A DNA stretch of 64,000 nt from Blastochloris viridis. Lineage in GTDB: Bacteria > Pseudomonadota > Alphaproteobacteria > Rhizobiales > Xanthobacteraceae. Below are positions 42,325 to 52,591 of this stretch, in pieces; the first letter of the stretch is position 1, and each line of letters begins with the position of its first letter. The position numbers and the translations under genes were made by a program. The DNA is taken from the NCBI RefSeq assembly GCF_001402875.1, contig NZ_CP012946.1:1156001-1220000 (forward strand), given 5' to 3'. The notes beneath the pieces are model-generated. The model was not told where the DNA came from. It worked only from the letters and a program-made list of their open reading frames with translations, and made no database searches.

Positions 42325-42837
42325 TTAGGGTGAAAGAGGGTCGAACCCCTCCGGGGCGACCCTGAGCGGCCTCTTCCCCGCAAAGACGTCGATGGCGAGT
42401 TGCCGAAGAACTTGCTGCTCTAACTCTACGTCAGACCAAGCCTTTGGAGTGTATCCGCCTAGGAAAACATCCAACGTATCGATCTTGATTTTTAGTTCAT
42501 TAGCGATGGCTTTGATTAGCTGTGATTTTGCGTTAATCTCACTATCGGCCCAGGCACGAAAGCCAAGTTCGTCGGGCGGAATATGGTTATACTTTTCGAT
42601 TAATAATTTGAATTTATCGATAATTTTCGGCCTATCGTGAAATTCGATCTCAATCATATTTAGTGCGAGGACATAGTCCGCCGATAATGGCGCGCGACGT
42701 GAGCGCATCAAACCACGAAGAATGTCAAGACGACGATCATGCCTCTGTTTGTGAGAGGTCCACCAAAGCGTAATTCCCACCGCGGAAATCGGTCCTATAA
42801 AAGTAGAGAGGACCACTGCCCAATCGATTTTGTCCAT
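42325..42837 (-). CDS. DUF6680-like membrane-anchored protein
   Basis: A 170-residue protein with an N-terminal membrane segment (WAVVLSTFIGPISAVGITLW, residues 6-25) and a helical cytoplasmic domain: RRLDILRGLMRSRRAPLSAD, then VLALNMIEIEFHDRPKIID. This LMxxR..LS..yV.ALNmIeieF pattern resembles the family DUF6680, which is found in variable genome regions and has no known function. Codon use is AT-rich relative to the flanks. The C-terminal 30 residues are GC-rich and may have been added by fusion to flanking DNA. Confidence 0.7.
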   Translation of the reverse strand: MDKIDWAVVLSTFIGPISAVGITLWWTSHKQRHDRRLDILRGLMRSRRAPLSADYVLALNMIEIEFHDRPKIIDKFKLLIEKYNHIPPDELGFRAWADSEINAKSQLIKAIANELKIKIDTLDVFLGGYTPKAWSDVELEQQVLRQLAIDVFAGKRPLRVAPEGFDPLSP

Positions 42838-42893
42838 ATTTCCTTACCAATTTTTGCAGGAAACGACCTTTCACGGCGAATGTTAGTTGCCCC

Positions 42894-45800
42894 TCAACTG
42901 CACCCCGTGGTGCCGCCGCAGGTGTCGCACTTCATGCAGGTGCCGTTGCGCACCAGCGTGAAGTTGCCGCATTCGGGGCAGGCTTCGCCCTCATAGCCCT
43001 TGGCTTTCGCTTCGGCCCGGCGGTGAGTGACCGTGGGCTTGGCGCTGACCTCAGTGGTGCCGAGGGTGGCGGTCTTCGCCTGCGCCCCCTTTAAGCGCGC
43101 GCCCGGCTTCAGCTCGCCGGCGATCTTGTCGGAGGCCTCGGCCTCGCCGATGCCGAGATCGGCGTCGTCGGCATGCTCGGGCAGATCCTGCTCGTGCAGG
43201 TCCTCGTGCGGGTCCTGGCTCGGCTTCAGCGCAGTCGCGCCCACCGTTTTCAGCACCGCCACCGTGCCGCTGCTGCGCGGCGGCTCGCCCTTCGGCACCA
43301 CCAGCAGGTTCTGGGTGCGGCCGCGCACCAGGCCCTTCGACACCACCCGCGAGGCCGGCGCCGTGGTCTTGCTGCCCTCGGCGACGCCGTGGCCGAGCGC
43401 GTCGAACGAGGCGTCGGGCTGGACGTGGCCGAGGTCGTAGCGGCCGAGATACGACACCGCCAGTTCGCGGAACACGTAGTCGAGGATCGAGGTGGCGTAC
43501 TTGACGATGTCGTTGCCCTGCACCGGCCCCGCCGGCTCGAACCGGGTGAAGGTGAAGGCGTCGACGTATTCGTCGAGCGGCACGCCGTATTGCAGGCCGA
43601 GCGAAATGGCGATGGCGAAGTTGTTGAGGAGCGAGCGCAGCGCCGCGCCCTCCTTGTGCATGTCGATGAAGATCTCGCCGAGCCGGCCGTCCTCGTATTC
43701 GCCGGTGCGCAGATAGACCTTGTGGCCGCCGACGATGGCCTTCTGGGTGTAGCCCTTGCGGCGGTCGGGCAGCTTTTCGCGCTCGCGCACCTTCTGGACC
43801 TCGACCTGCACCCGCTCGACCACGCGCTCGACGATGCGCTCGGCCACCTGCGCCGCGCGCGCCGCCGCCGGCTTCTCCAGGAACGCCTCGATGTCGTCGT
43901 CGTCATCGTCGTCGGCGATCAGCTGCGCCGACAGCGGCTGCGACAGTTTCGAGCCGTCGCGATAGAGCGCGTTGGCCTTGAGGCAGAGCCGCCACGACAG
44001 CATGTAGGCGCTCTTGCAGTCCTCCACCGTGGCCTCGTTCGGCATGTTGATGGTCTTGGAGATCGCGCCCGAGATGAAGGGCTGCGCCGCCGCCATCATG
44101 CGGATGTGGCTCTCCACTGAGAGATAGCGCTTGCCGATGCGCCCGCACGGGCTGGCACAGTCGAACACCGGGTAGTGCGCCTCCTTCAAATGCGGCGCGC
44201 CCTCCACCGTCATCGCGCCGCAGACGTGCAGGTTGGCCGCCTCGATCTCGCGCTTGCCGAAGCCGAGGTGGGTGAGAAGGTCGAACGCCGGCGCGTTCAG
44301 CGTCTCAGGCGGAATGCCGAGCGTCTCGATGCAGAACGCCTCGCCCAGCGTCCATTTGTTGAAGGCGAACTTGATGTCGAACGCGCCCTTCACCGCGGCC
44401 TCGACCTTGTCGATGGCGGCGTCGTCGAAGCCCTTGGTGCGCAAGGTCGACGGGTTGATGGCGGGCGCCTGCTTCAGCGAGCCGTGGCCGACGGCGTAGG
44501 CCTCGATCTCGGCGAGCTCGGCCTCCGAATAGCCGAGCTGGCGCAACGCCGCCGGCACCGCGCGGTTGATGATCTTGAAGTAGCCGCCGCCGGCGAGCTT
44601 CTTGAACTTCACCAGCGCGAAGTCGGGCTCGATGCCGGTGGTGTCGCAGTCCATCACCAGGCCGATGGTCCCGGTCGGCGCGATCACCGACACCTGCGCG
44701 TTGCGATAGCCGTGCGGCTCGCCGAGGGTGACGGCACGGTCCCAGGCGCGCTTGGCGTGCTCGATCAGCCGCGGGTCGGGGCAGGCGGCGTGGTCGAGCG
44801 GAACGGGCAGGATGGAGAGGCCCTCATAGCCCTCGCGGAAGCCGTGGGCGGCGCGGCGGTGATTGCGCATCACCCGCAGCATGGCCTCGGCGTTCTTGGC
44901 ATAGCCGGGGAAGGCGCCGAGGAACGAGGCCATCTCCGCCGAGGTGGCGTAGGCAACGCCGGTCATGATGGCGCTGAGCGCGCCGGCGATGGCGCGGCCC
45001 TCGTCGGAATCGTACGGGATGGCCGACGACATCAGCAGGCCGCCGATATTGGCGAAGCCAAGGCCCAGCGTGCGGTACTCGAACGAGCGCTCGGCGATCT
45101 CCTTGGAGGGGAACTGCGCCATCAGCACCGAGATTTCGAGCACCACCGTCCACAGCCTGACGGCGTGCTCATAGGACTCGACGTCGAACGCGTTGGTTGC
45201 CGGGTCGCGGAAGGCGAGCAGGTTCAGCGAGGCCAGGTTGCACGCGGTGTCGTCGAGGAACATGTATTCCGAGCACGGGTTCGAGGCCCGGATCGGTCCG
45301 TCGGCGGGGCAGGTGTGCCAGTCGTTGATGGTGGTGTGGAACTGCAGGCCGGGGTCGGCGCAGGCCCAGGCGGCGTAGCCGATCTTGTCCCACAACTCGC
45401 GCGCCTTCAGCGTGCGCGCGACGCCGGGCTGGGTGCGCCAGGTCAGGTTCCAGTTGGCGTCGTGCTCGACCGCGTGCAGGAACTCGTCGGTGACGCGCAC
45501 CGAATTGTTGGAGTTCTGGCCGGCCACGGTGAGATAGGCCTCGCCGTCCCAATCGGTGTCGAACACCGGGAAGTCGATGTCGGCGAAGCCCTGGCGGGCG
45601 AACTGGATGATGCGCTTGACCAGATTGTCCGGCACGCCGGCGCGGCGCGCCGCCTTGATCTCGCGCTTCAGGGCCGGGTTCTTGTCGGCCTCGAAGCAGT
45701 CGCCGTCCTCGCCCTCGCAATTGACGCAGGCTTTCAGTATGGCTTTGAGGTGCTTCTGGCACGCCCGCGAGCCGGTCACCAGGGCGGCGACCTTTTCCTC

Positions 45801-46700
45801 CTCCTTCACCTTCCAGCTGATGTAGGCCTCGATGTCGGGGTGGTCGATGTCGACCACCACCATCTTGGCAGCGCGCCGCGTGGTGCCGCCCGACTTGATG
45901 GCGCCGGCGGCGCGGTCGCCGATCTTGAGGAAGCTCATCAGGCCGGACGATTTGCCGCCGCCCGACAGCTTTTCGCCGGCGCCGCGCAGCCTGGAGAAGT
46001 TGGAGCCGGTGCCGGAGCCGTACTTGAACAGGCGCGCCTCGCGCACCCACAGATCCATGATGCCGCCCTCGTTGACGAGGTCGTCCTCGATCGACTGGAT
46101 GAAGCAGGCGTGCGGCTGCGGGTGCTCGTAGGCGGTCTTCGACTTGGTGAGCTTGCCGGTTTCAAAATCGACGTAGTAGTGGCCCTGGCTCGGGCCATCG
46201 ATGCCATAGGCCCAGTTGAGGCCGGTGTTGAACCATTGCGGCGAGTTGGGCGCCACCATCTGCATCGCCAGCATGTAGCGGTGCTCGTCGAAGAAGGCGC
46301 GGGCGTCGGCCTCCGAATCGAAATAGCCGCCCTTCCAGCCCCAATAGGTCCAGGTGCCGGCCAGGCGGTCGAACACCTCGGTCGCGGTGGTCTCGCCGAC
46401 GTAGCGCTGGCCCTCCGGCAGCGCCTTGAGGGCGGCGGTGTCGGCGACCTTGCGCCACAGCCAGGACGGAACGGCGCTCTCCTCGAACGGCTTCAGCTTG
46501 GCCGGCACGCCGGCCTTGCGGAAGTACTTCTGCGCCAGCACGTCGGCGGCCACCTGCGACCAGCTTTCGGGCACCTTGATGCCCTCCAGCCGAAACACCA
46601 CCGAGCCGTCGGGATTGCGGATCTCGCTCACCGTGGTCCGGAACGCGATGTCCGCGTAAGGCGACTGGCCCGCTGTGGTGTAACGCCGCTCGATCCGCAT
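42894..46700 (-). CDS. nrdJ: vitamin B12-dependent (class II) ribonucleotide reductase
   Basis: A 1268-residue adenosylcobalamin-dependent reductase of the large NrdJ type. The active site is N474, C476 and E478 in [12 protein letters not shown], with the redox pair C199 (HACFIQS) and C487 (DTACNLAS). The C-terminus carries the TSCPD region and a zinc-ribbon (CPECGNF and CMKCDTCGG) that may act as the thiol shuttle. An alternating Asp run (DDDDDDIE near residue 955) precedes the last domain. It reduces ribonucleotides in the presence or absence of oxygen, dependent on B12. ATG at 46700 has AAAGGA upstream. Candidate NrdR boxes lie 230-280 bases upstream. Confidence 0.96.
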   Translation of the reverse strand: MRIERRYTTAGQSPYADIAFRTTVSEIRNPDGSVVFRLEGIKVPESWSQVAADVLAQKYFRKAGVPAKLKPFEESAVPSWLWRKVADTAALKALPEGQRYVGETTATEVFDRLAGTWTYWGWKGGYFDSEADARAFFDEHRYMLAMQMVAPNSPQWFNTGLNWAYGIDGPSQGHYYVDFETGKLTKSKTAYEHPQPHACFIQSIEDDLVNEGGIMDLWVREARLFKYGSGTGSNFSRLRGAGEKLSGGGKSSGLMSFLKIGDRAAGAIKSGGTTRRAAKMVVVDIDHPDIEAYISWKVKEEEKVAALVTGSRACQKHLKAILKACVNCEGEDGDCFEADKNPALKREIKAARRAGVPDNLVKRIIQFARQGFADIDFPVFDTDWDGEAYLTVAGQNSNNSVRVTDEFLHAVEHDANWNLTWRTQPGVARTLKARELWDKIGYAAWACADPGLQFHTTINDWHTCPADGPIRASNPCSEYMFLDDTACNLASLNLLAFRDPATNAFDVESYEHAVRLWTVVLEISVLMAQFPSKEIAERSFEYRTLGLGFANIGGLLMSSAIPYDSDEGRAIAGALSAIMTGVAYATSAEMASFLGAFPGYAKNAEAMLRVMRNHRRAAHGFREGYEGLSILPVPLDHAACPDPRLIEHAKRAWDRAVTLGEPHGYRNAQVSVIAPTGTIGLVMDCDTTGIEPDFALVKFKKLAGGGYFKIINRAVPAALRQLGYSEAELAEIEAYAVGHGSLKQAPAINPSTLRTKGFDDAAIDKVEAAVKGAFDIKFAFNKWTLGEAFCIETLGIPPETLNAPAFDLLTHLGFGKREIEAANLHVCGAMTVEGAPHLKEAHYPVFDCASPCGRIGKRYLSVESHIRMMAAAQPFISGAISKTINMPNEATVEDCKSAYMLSWRLCLKANALYRDGSKLSQPLSAQLIADDDDDDDIEAFLEKPAAARAAQVAERIVERVVERVQVEVQKVREREKLPDRRKGYTQKAIVGGHKVYLRTGEYEDGRLGEIFIDMHKEGAALRSLLNNFAIAISLGLQYGVPLDEYVDAFTFTRFEPAGPVQGNDIVKYATSILDYVFRELAVSYLGRYDLGHVQPDASFDALGHGVAEGSKTTAPASRVVSKGLVRGRTQNLLVVPKGEPPRSSGTVAVLKTVGATALKPSQDPHEDLHEQDLPEHADDADLGIGEAEASDKIAGELKPGARLKGAQAKTATLGTTEVSAKPTVTHRRAEAKAKGYEGEACPECGNFTLVRNGTCMKCDTCGGTTGCS

Positions 46701-46930
46701 CGCTCTCGTTCCTTTGGCCGGCGCTTGCGCGCCCTGACGTGACAATTCTTCAGGCCCGCGCCGCAACCCGAATGCGCCGCTGGAAGGTGGCCGAACGCCA
46801 CTCGACGGGCCGCCTCGCGATGGCGCCGGCCCGGCTGCGTTCGACCCTGCTACTCATGTGATTACGATCGGGCTGGCGTCTTTGGGGGGCGCCCGGCCCG
46901 GACCGGAAAGCTAGGTCGACTCTCCGCAGC

Positions 46931-46978
46931 ACGTCAAGAATTAGACGCGATGAATGAACGAAGCGCTAAATATAGTGG
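46931..46978 (-). promoter_or_regulatory. candidate tandem NrdR boxes upstream of nrdJ
   Basis: On the minus strand CACTATATTTAGCG (46964-46977) fits the NrdR box pattern CaCwAtATaTwGtG with two changes. A weaker palindromic copy, GTCTAATTCTTGAC (46933-46946), is centred 31 bases away, three helical turns, which is the spacing reported for paired NrdR boxes. They are 233-278 bases upstream of the nrdJ start. No other gene starts nearer on this strand. The rest of the 639-base gap 46701-47339 is unassigned. Confidence 0.55.
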
Positions 46979-47339
46979 TTCCATGGGGATTGCGGGGACA
47001 ACGGTGCGAGTCGCCGCAAGTGCTTGGCCGGCCGGCATGATCGCAAAACCGCGGCCGCGGACAGCGTGACACGGCGGACGCTGTCAAGGCGCGGCGTGCG
47101 GCGGACTGTGGATCGCCGGCCGCCGCCAGCGGCAACCTGCCGCAACGTCGGCGGCATTCCGAAGGCCAACGCTGCGATGCCGCCGCCCCGCCCGTCGGGA
47201 GGCGAATCAGCGCGGCGGGCCGGCGCCGGGAATCGGTCCGGCGGCAGGTGACTACGACATGACCACGCCTGCCGCCTCGATGGGCTGGACAAGCCGCAGC
47301 GCGCGCTCCAGAACACTGAGAGCCGAAGGCGAGGATTTG

Positions 47340-47756
47340 ATGCTGAAGCGCTTGCTGCTGGATTGTTTCACGTGGTGGAACGGCACCACCTTCATGAGCC
47401 GCGTCACGCTGTGGCGCCGCGGCGAGAAGGTGGGCGAGGACGAGTTCGGCAATGTCTATTACCGCATGCCGAACGATCCCAAGCGCAACCCCGCCTTCAG
47501 CCGCGAGCGGCGCTGGGTGACCTACAACGGCTATGCCGAAGCCTCGACCATTCCGCCGGGCTGGTGGGGCTGGATGCACCACACCACCGACATCCCGCCG
47601 ACCGAGGACAATTACCAACCCAAGCCGTGGCAGAAGCCGCACCGGCCGAACATGACCGGCACCGCGCGCGCCTACCGGCCCAAGGGCTCGACCCTGGCGG
47701 AGGGCCGCCGCCCGGCCGCCACCGGCGACTACAAGGCGTGGACGCCGGGGGCGTGA
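47340..47756 (+). CDS. NADH:ubiquinone oxidoreductase accessory subunit NDUFA12 (B17.2)
   Basis: A 138-residue member of the NDUFA12 family, with the motifs FTWWNGTTF, GNVYYR, RRWVTYNG and IPPGWWGWMHHTTD followed by KPHRPNMTGTA. In alphaproteobacteria this protein is a supernumerary subunit of complex I shared with mitochondria, facing the cytoplasm. ATG at 47340 (MLKRLLLDCFTWW) is the family start; an in-frame extension from 47259 is unlikely. It is followed by a DUF2155 gene in the same direction, the usual gene order. Confidence 0.93.
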   Translation: MLKRLLLDCFTWWNGTTFMSRVTLWRRGEKVGEDEFGNVYYRMPNDPKRNPAFSRERRWVTYNGYAEASTIPPGWWGWMHHTTDIPPTEDNYQPKPWQKPHRPNMTGTARAYRPKGSTLAEGRRPAATGDYKAWTPGA

Positions 47757-47911
47757 GCGCCTTCCCGCTGCCGCATTTGCCATGCTAAGCGTGCGGCACG
47801 GCGGTTTTCAGCGCCCACGCCGCCGGTGACACGCCGCCGGCGATGGTCCGGCGCTCGCCGGTCGAGTGCGCGTCCGATGATCAAACAGACAGCCGCCCGG
47901 TGAGTTGGTCC

Positions 47912-48754
47912 GTGAAGGTTCTGCCCCCCCGCGCTTGCGCGCTGCTGGTGCTGCTGGCCTCGTCCGGGCCGGCGCTGGCGCAAGTGTTGTTGCCGCCAGC
48001 CGACATTCCCACCAGCCGCCGCCAGCAGATCGCACCCCGCGCGATCGAGACCGATCCGCAGTTCGAGCCCGGCCTGCTGGAGGAGCCCGACGAGGCGCCG
48101 CAGCCGCCGCCGCAACAGCCGATGCGGCCGTCGCGCGGCTGGAACACCCCGGTCGAGCGCCAGTCGCTGCCGGCTCCGGACGGCGGGATGCCGCAGCCGG
48201 CCGCCCCGGCGGTGCCCCAGCAGGTTGGCCCGCAGCAGGTGACGCCCCAGCCGGGGCTGCCGCCCGGCCAACCGGCCCAGGTCCAGCGCCACCCGGCGCA
48301 GCCCAACGGCGGCGGCGCCGCCTCCGCCCCCGGCATCCAGACCCAGACGCCGCCGTCGCCGGCCGGCAACGTGCCGCCGGGCTCGGAGGACTTCGTGGTG
48401 GTGGCGCCGCCGCCCCAGCGCATCGAGAACCGCACCGCGACCTTCAACGGACTCGACAAGATTACCGGCCGCATCATCGTGTTCGATGCCGGGATCGGGG
48501 AAAAGGTGCAGTTCGGCGCGCTCCAGGTGACGCCGCGGGCCTGCTACACCAGGCCGCCCAACGAGACGCCCAACACCACGGGCTTCCTGGAGGTCGACGA
48601 GATCACGCTGCAGGGCGACACCCGCCGCATCTTCACCGGCTGGATGTTCGCAGCCTCGCCCGGCCTGCACGCCGTCGAGCACGCCATCTATGACGTTTGG
48701 CTGGTCGACTGCAAGCAGGTGCCGCCCAATCTGGAGGCGCAGACCCGGCGCTGA
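47912..48754 (+). CDS. DUF2155-domain secreted protein
   Basis: A roughly 280-residue exported protein. The signal peptide (VLPPRACALLVLLASSGPAL, cut after ALA) is followed by a long Pro/Gln-rich disordered region (about 30-175) and a DUF2155 domain (about 185-275: TATFNGLDKITGRIIVFDAG, ACYTRPPNETPNTTGFLEV, WLVDCKQ). Two cysteines in the domain may pair. Function unknown; it co-occurs with NDUFA12 and aat-accCB in alphaproteobacteria. Start is uncertain: GTG 47912 gives the shortest signal peptide and has GGTGAG seven bases upstream; GTG 47900 and ATG 47843 are in frame. Confidence 0.85.
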   Translation: MKVLPPRACALLVLLASSGPALAQVLLPPADIPTSRRQQIAPRAIETDPQFEPGLLEEPDEAPQPPPQQPMRPSRGWNTPVERQSLPAPDGGMPQPAAPAVPQQVGPQQVTPQPGLPPGQPAQVQRHPAQPNGGGAASAPGIQTQTPPSPAGNVPPGSEDFVVVAPPPQRIENRTATFNGLDKITGRIIVFDAGIGEKVQFGALQVTPRACYTRPPNETPNTTGFLEVDEITLQGDTRRIFTGWMFAASPGLHAVEHAIYDVWLVDCKQVPPNLEAQTRR

Positions 48755-48869
48755 GCCGCCTCGCGGCGGCGCCGGTTTCCGGCTCATATACCGCGTCTCC
48801 GATGGAATCCGTCCTGCGCGACTGCGCCGACATCAGTTGGCGAAGGGGATTCATCGACGTCACGGTATA

Positions 48870-48948
48870 CCAACGGCGGCGGCAGCCGGCCGTTGGTTCT
48901 GATCGCAGATTTCGTGAAATCATTGATTTCAGGTAAGAAAATCTGCGA
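48870..48948. other. two adjacent stem-loops in the gap after the DUF2155 gene
   Basis: CCAACGGC/GCCGTTGG (48870-48896) is followed by TTCT and could terminate the upstream operon. Directly after it, TCGCAGATTTC / GAAAATCTGCGA (48903-48948) encloses a second palindrome (GTGAAATCATTGATTTCAG). The remaining parts of the 383-base gap 48755-49137 show nothing I can name. Confidence 0.45.
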
Positions 48949-49137
48949 GCTTCAACGGCCCCATGCGTCAGCATCCGGCGCCGTGGCGCGCAGCGCGCAC
49001 GGTTTCTGTTTAGGTCTCCGGCGCGGGGGCAGTCGCTTCAGCGGTGCGGACCGGGATACGGCATTTCCTGCAACGGCGGAAAATGCTCTAATCCTGGCCA
49101 CGGCCGCGGGTGAACGCAGAGCCGGTGCGGTGCCGCC

Positions 49138-50208
49138 ATGACGATTGCGCAAGCAGTGAAAACGGAGGCGGTCGCCGCCGGCGGGGGCCGGACCCCGCGC
49201 GTATTCTGGATTGATTTCGCCAAAGCGTTCGGAATTATTCTGGTCTGCCTCGGTCACACCATTGGCGGGCTCAGGATCGACAGGATTGGCGCCGACCTCG
49301 AATTCTATAATTTCCTGCGGGCACTGATCTACACCTTCCATATGCCGCTATTCTTCTTCCTGTCCGGGGTTCTGACCGGATTTCGACCGTCGACGTCAGT
49401 CGGCGGGTTCATTCGCTCCTCGGTCGTCGGCCTCATTCTGCCCTATGTGCTGTGGAGCGTGGTGTTCGTCTTCGTGCAGAACGCGTTTTCGGGCGCGGTC
49501 AACGCGGCGACGCCCTATTCCGATCTTGCGCAGATGTGGTGGAAGCCGATCGGCTTGTTCTGGTTCTTCTATGCGCTGTTTGTAGCCAGGGCGGTTTATT
49601 TCGTCGCCATGGCGCTGTTCGGTCGCAGTGGCATGACGGCGGCGTTCATGGCGTTCGCCGCGCTCTATGGGCTGTCGTTCGCCGGGCTGACCGACTTCAA
49701 CTCCATCCTGATGGGCGGCAGCTTTTTCGGCCTCGGCGTGCTGGCCGCGCCGCTGCTGTCGCGCGCGCCGGACCGCCGAGTGCTGATTGCGGCGCTGTTG
49801 GCCGCCACGGCGGCCTGGGCGGTGCTGGCGGTGGCGACGCTCGACCCGGCGACGCCGCGGCCGCTGTGGGTGGCGGCGGCCATCGCCGGCATCGCGATGA
49901 CGGTGGCGGCGTCACGGCTGGTTCCGGCGCCGAACGGCAGCGTGCTCGGCGGGCTGGCGCTGATCGGACAGGCGTCGATGGCGATCTACGTCGCCCATGT
50001 GATGTTCTCGGCCACGGTGCGCGCCGTGCTCTACAAGGCCGGCGTCTATGACGCCACGTTGCACGTGGTGCTGGCCACGGCGGCAGGGGTGATCGGGCCG
50101 GTGGTGCTGTTCGTGCTCGCCAACCGGGCCGGGCTGGCGCCGTTCGTCGGCTTCGGCAGCACCCAAAAGAGCCTTTACGGGGCGCCGCTGTTCGGCCGGG
50201 TGGGGTGA
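49138..50208 (+). CDS. acyltransferase family 3 membrane protein
   Basis: A 356-residue integral membrane protein of the Acyl_transf_3 (OafA/NodX) family with about ten helices. The catalytic region near the N-terminus reads WIDFAKAFGIILVCLGHT (residues 24-41), ending with the histidine of the family, and the second motif is YTFHMPLFFFLSGVL. Members O-acetylate surface polysaccharides, lipopolysaccharide or Nod factors. It interrupts the NDUFA12-DUF2155-aat order and is flanked on both sides by inverted repeats, so it may be a later insertion. The ATG at 49138 is the only start before the first motif. Confidence 0.88.
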   Translation: MTIAQAVKTEAVAAGGGRTPRVFWIDFAKAFGIILVCLGHTIGGLRIDRIGADLEFYNFLRALIYTFHMPLFFFLSGVLTGFRPSTSVGGFIRSSVVGLILPYVLWSVVFVFVQNAFSGAVNAATPYSDLAQMWWKPIGLFWFFYALFVARAVYFVAMALFGRSGMTAAFMAFAALYGLSFAGLTDFNSILMGGSFFGLGVLAAPLLSRAPDRRVLIAALLAATAAWAVLAVATLDPATPRPLWVAAAIAGIAMTVAASRLVPAPNGSVLGGLALIGQASMAIYVAHVMFSATVRAVLYKAGVYDATLHVVLATAAGVIGPVVLFVLANRAGLAPFVGFGSTQKSLYGAPLFGRVG

Positions 50209-50249
50209 TCCGGTTTTCGGCCGGTCAGGCCGGAGAACCTTATCCCGGT

Positions 50250-50287
50250 CGGCGAAAAATCCTGTTCTGCCCAAGGATATTTCGGCG
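50250..50287. repeat. dispersed hairpin repeat, family B copy 3
   Basis: CGGCGAAAAATCCT and AGGATATTTCGGCG form a stem with two changes; the following GAGATCGTCGCCGGGATCC aligns with the tails of copies 1 and 2. It lies between convergent acyltransferase and aat genes and may be a shared terminator. Confidence 0.6.
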
Positions 50288-50341
50288 AGATCGTCGCCGG
50301 GATCCTGCAGCGATCGTCCGGAAACCGTTTGAGACAGCCGA

Positions 50342-51046
50342 TCAGGCGGGGCTGCGCTGATCGTGGCTTTCGCTGGCGGCCGCGACAATCGCCAGCGCGG
50401 CGGCGCCCGGCATCGGCGGCTCGGCCGGCACGGCAAGGAAATCGGCGCGGCCGGTGAGGGCCTGTTCGAGCAGCTGGTGATAGCGGTGGCGTGACACCTC
50501 GACGCATCCGAAGCTCTCCAGGTGGCGGGTCGAGAACTGGGTGTCGAGCAGATAGAAGCCGCCGGCCAGCAGGCGGGCGGCGAGGTGGACCAGCGCCACC
50601 TTGGAGGCGTCGGTGGCGGTGTGGAACATGCTCTCGCCGAAGAACGCCCGGCCGACGGCGACGCCGTAGAGCCCGCCGACCAGTTCACCGCCGCGCCAGG
50701 CCTCGACGGTGTGGCAGTGGCCGAGCTCGAACAGGTCGCGATAGAGCTTGCGGATACGCAGGTTGATCCAGGTTCGCATCCGGCCGGGGCCGGGTGCCGA
50801 GCAGCCGTCGAGAACGCCGTCGAAATCGCGGTTGATGCGGATTTCGAAGCGGTCCGCCCGCACGGTGCGGGCCAGCCGGTGGCTGACATGCATGCGGTCG
50901 AGCGGGATGACGCCGCGGCGTTCCGGCTCGATCCAATAGAGTCCCGGGTCCTCGGCGCTCTCGGCCATCGGAAAGATGCCGCAAGCGTAGGCCTTCAGCA
51001 AAACCTCGGGGGTGATGTCCACCCGCCCGGAGAAGCCGCGCGTCAT
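50342..51046 (-). CDS. aat: leucyl/phenylalanyl-tRNA-protein transferase
   Basis: A 234-residue Aat, the standard length. It attaches Leu or Phe to proteins with N-terminal Arg or Lys and feeds them to ClpAP. Motifs are [12 protein letters not shown] near residue 18, [14 protein letters not shown], the GNAT-like core [19 protein letters not shown] and [19 protein letters not shown], then [20 protein letters not shown] at 51046 is chosen by homology ([14 protein letters not shown]); the frame extends upstream over accC without homology. A repeat lies between this gene and accC, which precedes it on the same strand. Confidence 0.95.
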   Translation of the reverse strand: MTRGFSGRVDITPEVLLKAYACGIFPMAESAEDPGLYWIEPERRGVIPLDRMHVSHRLARTVRADRFEIRINRDFDGVLDGCSAPGPGRMRTWINLRIRKLYRDLFELGHCHTVEAWRGGELVGGLYGVAVGRAFFGESMFHTATDASKVALVHLAARLLAGGFYLLDTQFSTRHLESFGCVEVSRHRYHQLLEQALTGRADFLAVPAEPPMPGAAALAIVAAASESHDQRSPA

Positions 51047-51167
51047 GAGGTGAGGACTCCGATCCCGCCATGAATTGGGGATCGCGCCCAAGCTATCACA
51101 TCGCACCGCGGTGCGGCAGATTGTAGCAGCGCCCTCTGCCGCCGGCGCCGCCGGCTGGCGCGTCATG

Positions 51168-51200
51168 GGCGAAACTCCGGCCCGATCGGCCGGATTTCGC
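51168..51200. repeat. dispersed palindromic repeat, family A copy 3
   Basis: GGCGAAACTCCGGCC, CGATC and GGCCGGATTTCGC form a near-perfect palindrome ending one base before the accC stop codon on the minus strand. It separates accC from aat, which are normally adjacent. Confidence 0.6.
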
Positions 51201-51201
51201 A

Positions 51202-52551
51202 TCAAATATCCGGCGATCCCGCCAGGAAGTGCTCCAGCCAGTGGATGTCGTAAAGGCCGTTGGCGATGTCGGGGTGGCGCACCAGGGTGCGGAACAGCGG
51301 CACGGTGGTCTCGATGCCGTCGACCACGATCTCGTCCAGCGCGCGCCGGAGCCGCATCAGGCACTCGTTGCGGGTCTTGCCGTGCACGATCAGCTTGCCG
51401 ACCAGCGAGTCGTAATAGGGCGGGATGACGTAACCCTGGTAGACCGCCGAATCGACGCGAACGCCCAAGCCGCCGGGCGGGTGGAAGTAGGTGATCCGGC
51501 CGGGCGAGGGCCGGAAGGTCGTCGGGTTCTCGGCGTTGATGCGGCACTCGATGGAGTGGCCGTTCAGCGTGATGTCGTCCTGCACGAACGACAGCGGCAG
51601 CCCGGCGGCGAGCCGGATCTGCTCGTTGAGCAGGTCGATGCCGGTCACCATCTCGGTCACCGGATGCTCGACCTGGATGCGGGTGTTCATCTCGATGAAG
51701 TAGAACTCGCCGTTCTCGTACAGGAATTCGACGGTGCCGGCCGAGAGGTACTTCAGCTCGCGCATGGCGTTGGCGACGACGGTGCCGATCTTGTGGCGGG
51801 AGTCGGCGTTGAGCGCGGGCGAGGGGCTCTCCTCCCACACCTTCTGGTGGCGGCGCTGTAGCGAGCAGTCGCGTTCGCCGATGTGGATGGCGTTGCCGCG
51901 GCCATCGCCCAGCACCTGGACCTCAATGTGGCGCGGCTTTTCCAGGTACTTCTCAAGATAGACCGTGGCGTCGCCGAACGCCGCCTTGGCCTCGGAGCGG
52001 GCGGTGGCGAGCGCGACCTCGATGTCGGCGGCGGTCCTGGCCACCTTCATGCCGCGGCCTCCGCCGCCGGCTGCCGCCTTGACCAGCACCGGGTAGCCGA
52101 TGTCGGCCGCGACCCGCTTGGCCTCCTCATCGTCGGTGATGCCGCCTTCGGAGCCCGGCACGCACGGGATGCCGAGGCGTTTGGCGGTGCGCTTGGCCTC
52201 GATCTTGTCGCCCATCAGGCGAATGTGCTCGGGCTTGGGGCCGATGAAGCCGATGTGGTGGTCGGCGAGAATCTCGGCGAAGCGCGCGTTCTCCGACAGA
52301 AAGCCGTAACCGGGGTGGACGGCCTCGGCGCCGGTGATCTCGCAGGCCGCGAGCAGGGAGGGCACGTTGAGATAGCTGTCCTTGGCCGGCGGCGGGCCGA
52401 TGCACACGCTCTCGTCGGCGAGCTTGACGTGCATGGCGTCGGCATCGGCCGTCGAGTGGACGGCGACGGTGGCGATGCCGAGTTCCTTGCAGGCGCGCAG
52501 GATGCGGAGCGCGATCTCGCCGCGGTTCGCAATCAGGATTTTCGAAAACAT
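51202..52551 (-). CDS. accC: biotin carboxylase subunit of acetyl-CoA carboxylase
   Basis: A 449-residue biotin carboxylase, the canonical length. It opens with [20 protein letters not shown], the ATP-grasp loop is [11 protein letters not shown], and the catalytic core includes [14 protein letters not shown] with the carboxybiotin-site residues. It carboxylates the biotin on AccB in the first step of fatty acid synthesis. It follows accB by 40 bases, so the two are co-transcribed. The C-terminus ([16 protein letters not shown]) is complete. Confidence 0.97.
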   Translation of the reverse strand: MFSKILIANRGEIALRILRACKELGIATVAVHSTADADAMHVKLADESVCIGPPPAKDSYLNVPSLLAACEITGAEAVHPGYGFLSENARFAEILADHHIGFIGPKPEHIRLMGDKIEAKRTAKRLGIPCVPGSEGGITDDEEAKRVAADIGYPVLVKAAAGGGGRGMKVARTAADIEVALATARSEAKAAFGDATVYLEKYLEKPRHIEVQVLGDGRGNAIHIGERDCSLQRRHQKVWEESPSPALNADSRHKIGTVVANAMRELKYLSAGTVEFLYENGEFYFIEMNTRIQVEHPVTEMVTGIDLLNEQIRLAAGLPLSFVQDDITLNGHSIECRINAENPTTFRPSPGRITYFHPPGGLGVRVDSAVYQGYVIPPYYDSLVGKLIVHGKTRNECLMRLRRALDEIVVDGIETTVPLFRTLVRHPDIANGLYDIHWLEHFLAGSPDI

Positions 52552-52591
52552 ACGGGCCTCTTTTCCGCCGGGAGCGGCCCGGCGGCGACCG

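Noticed and set aside
42334..42352. GGGTCGAACCCCTCC resembles a tRNA T-arm
   Set aside because: It lies inside the end of the DUF6680-like gene and no acceptor, D or anticodon arm can be built around it.
46701..46930. Possible cobalamin riboswitch upstream of nrdJ
   Set aside because: No B12-box-like sequence was recognised in the leader on the minus strand.
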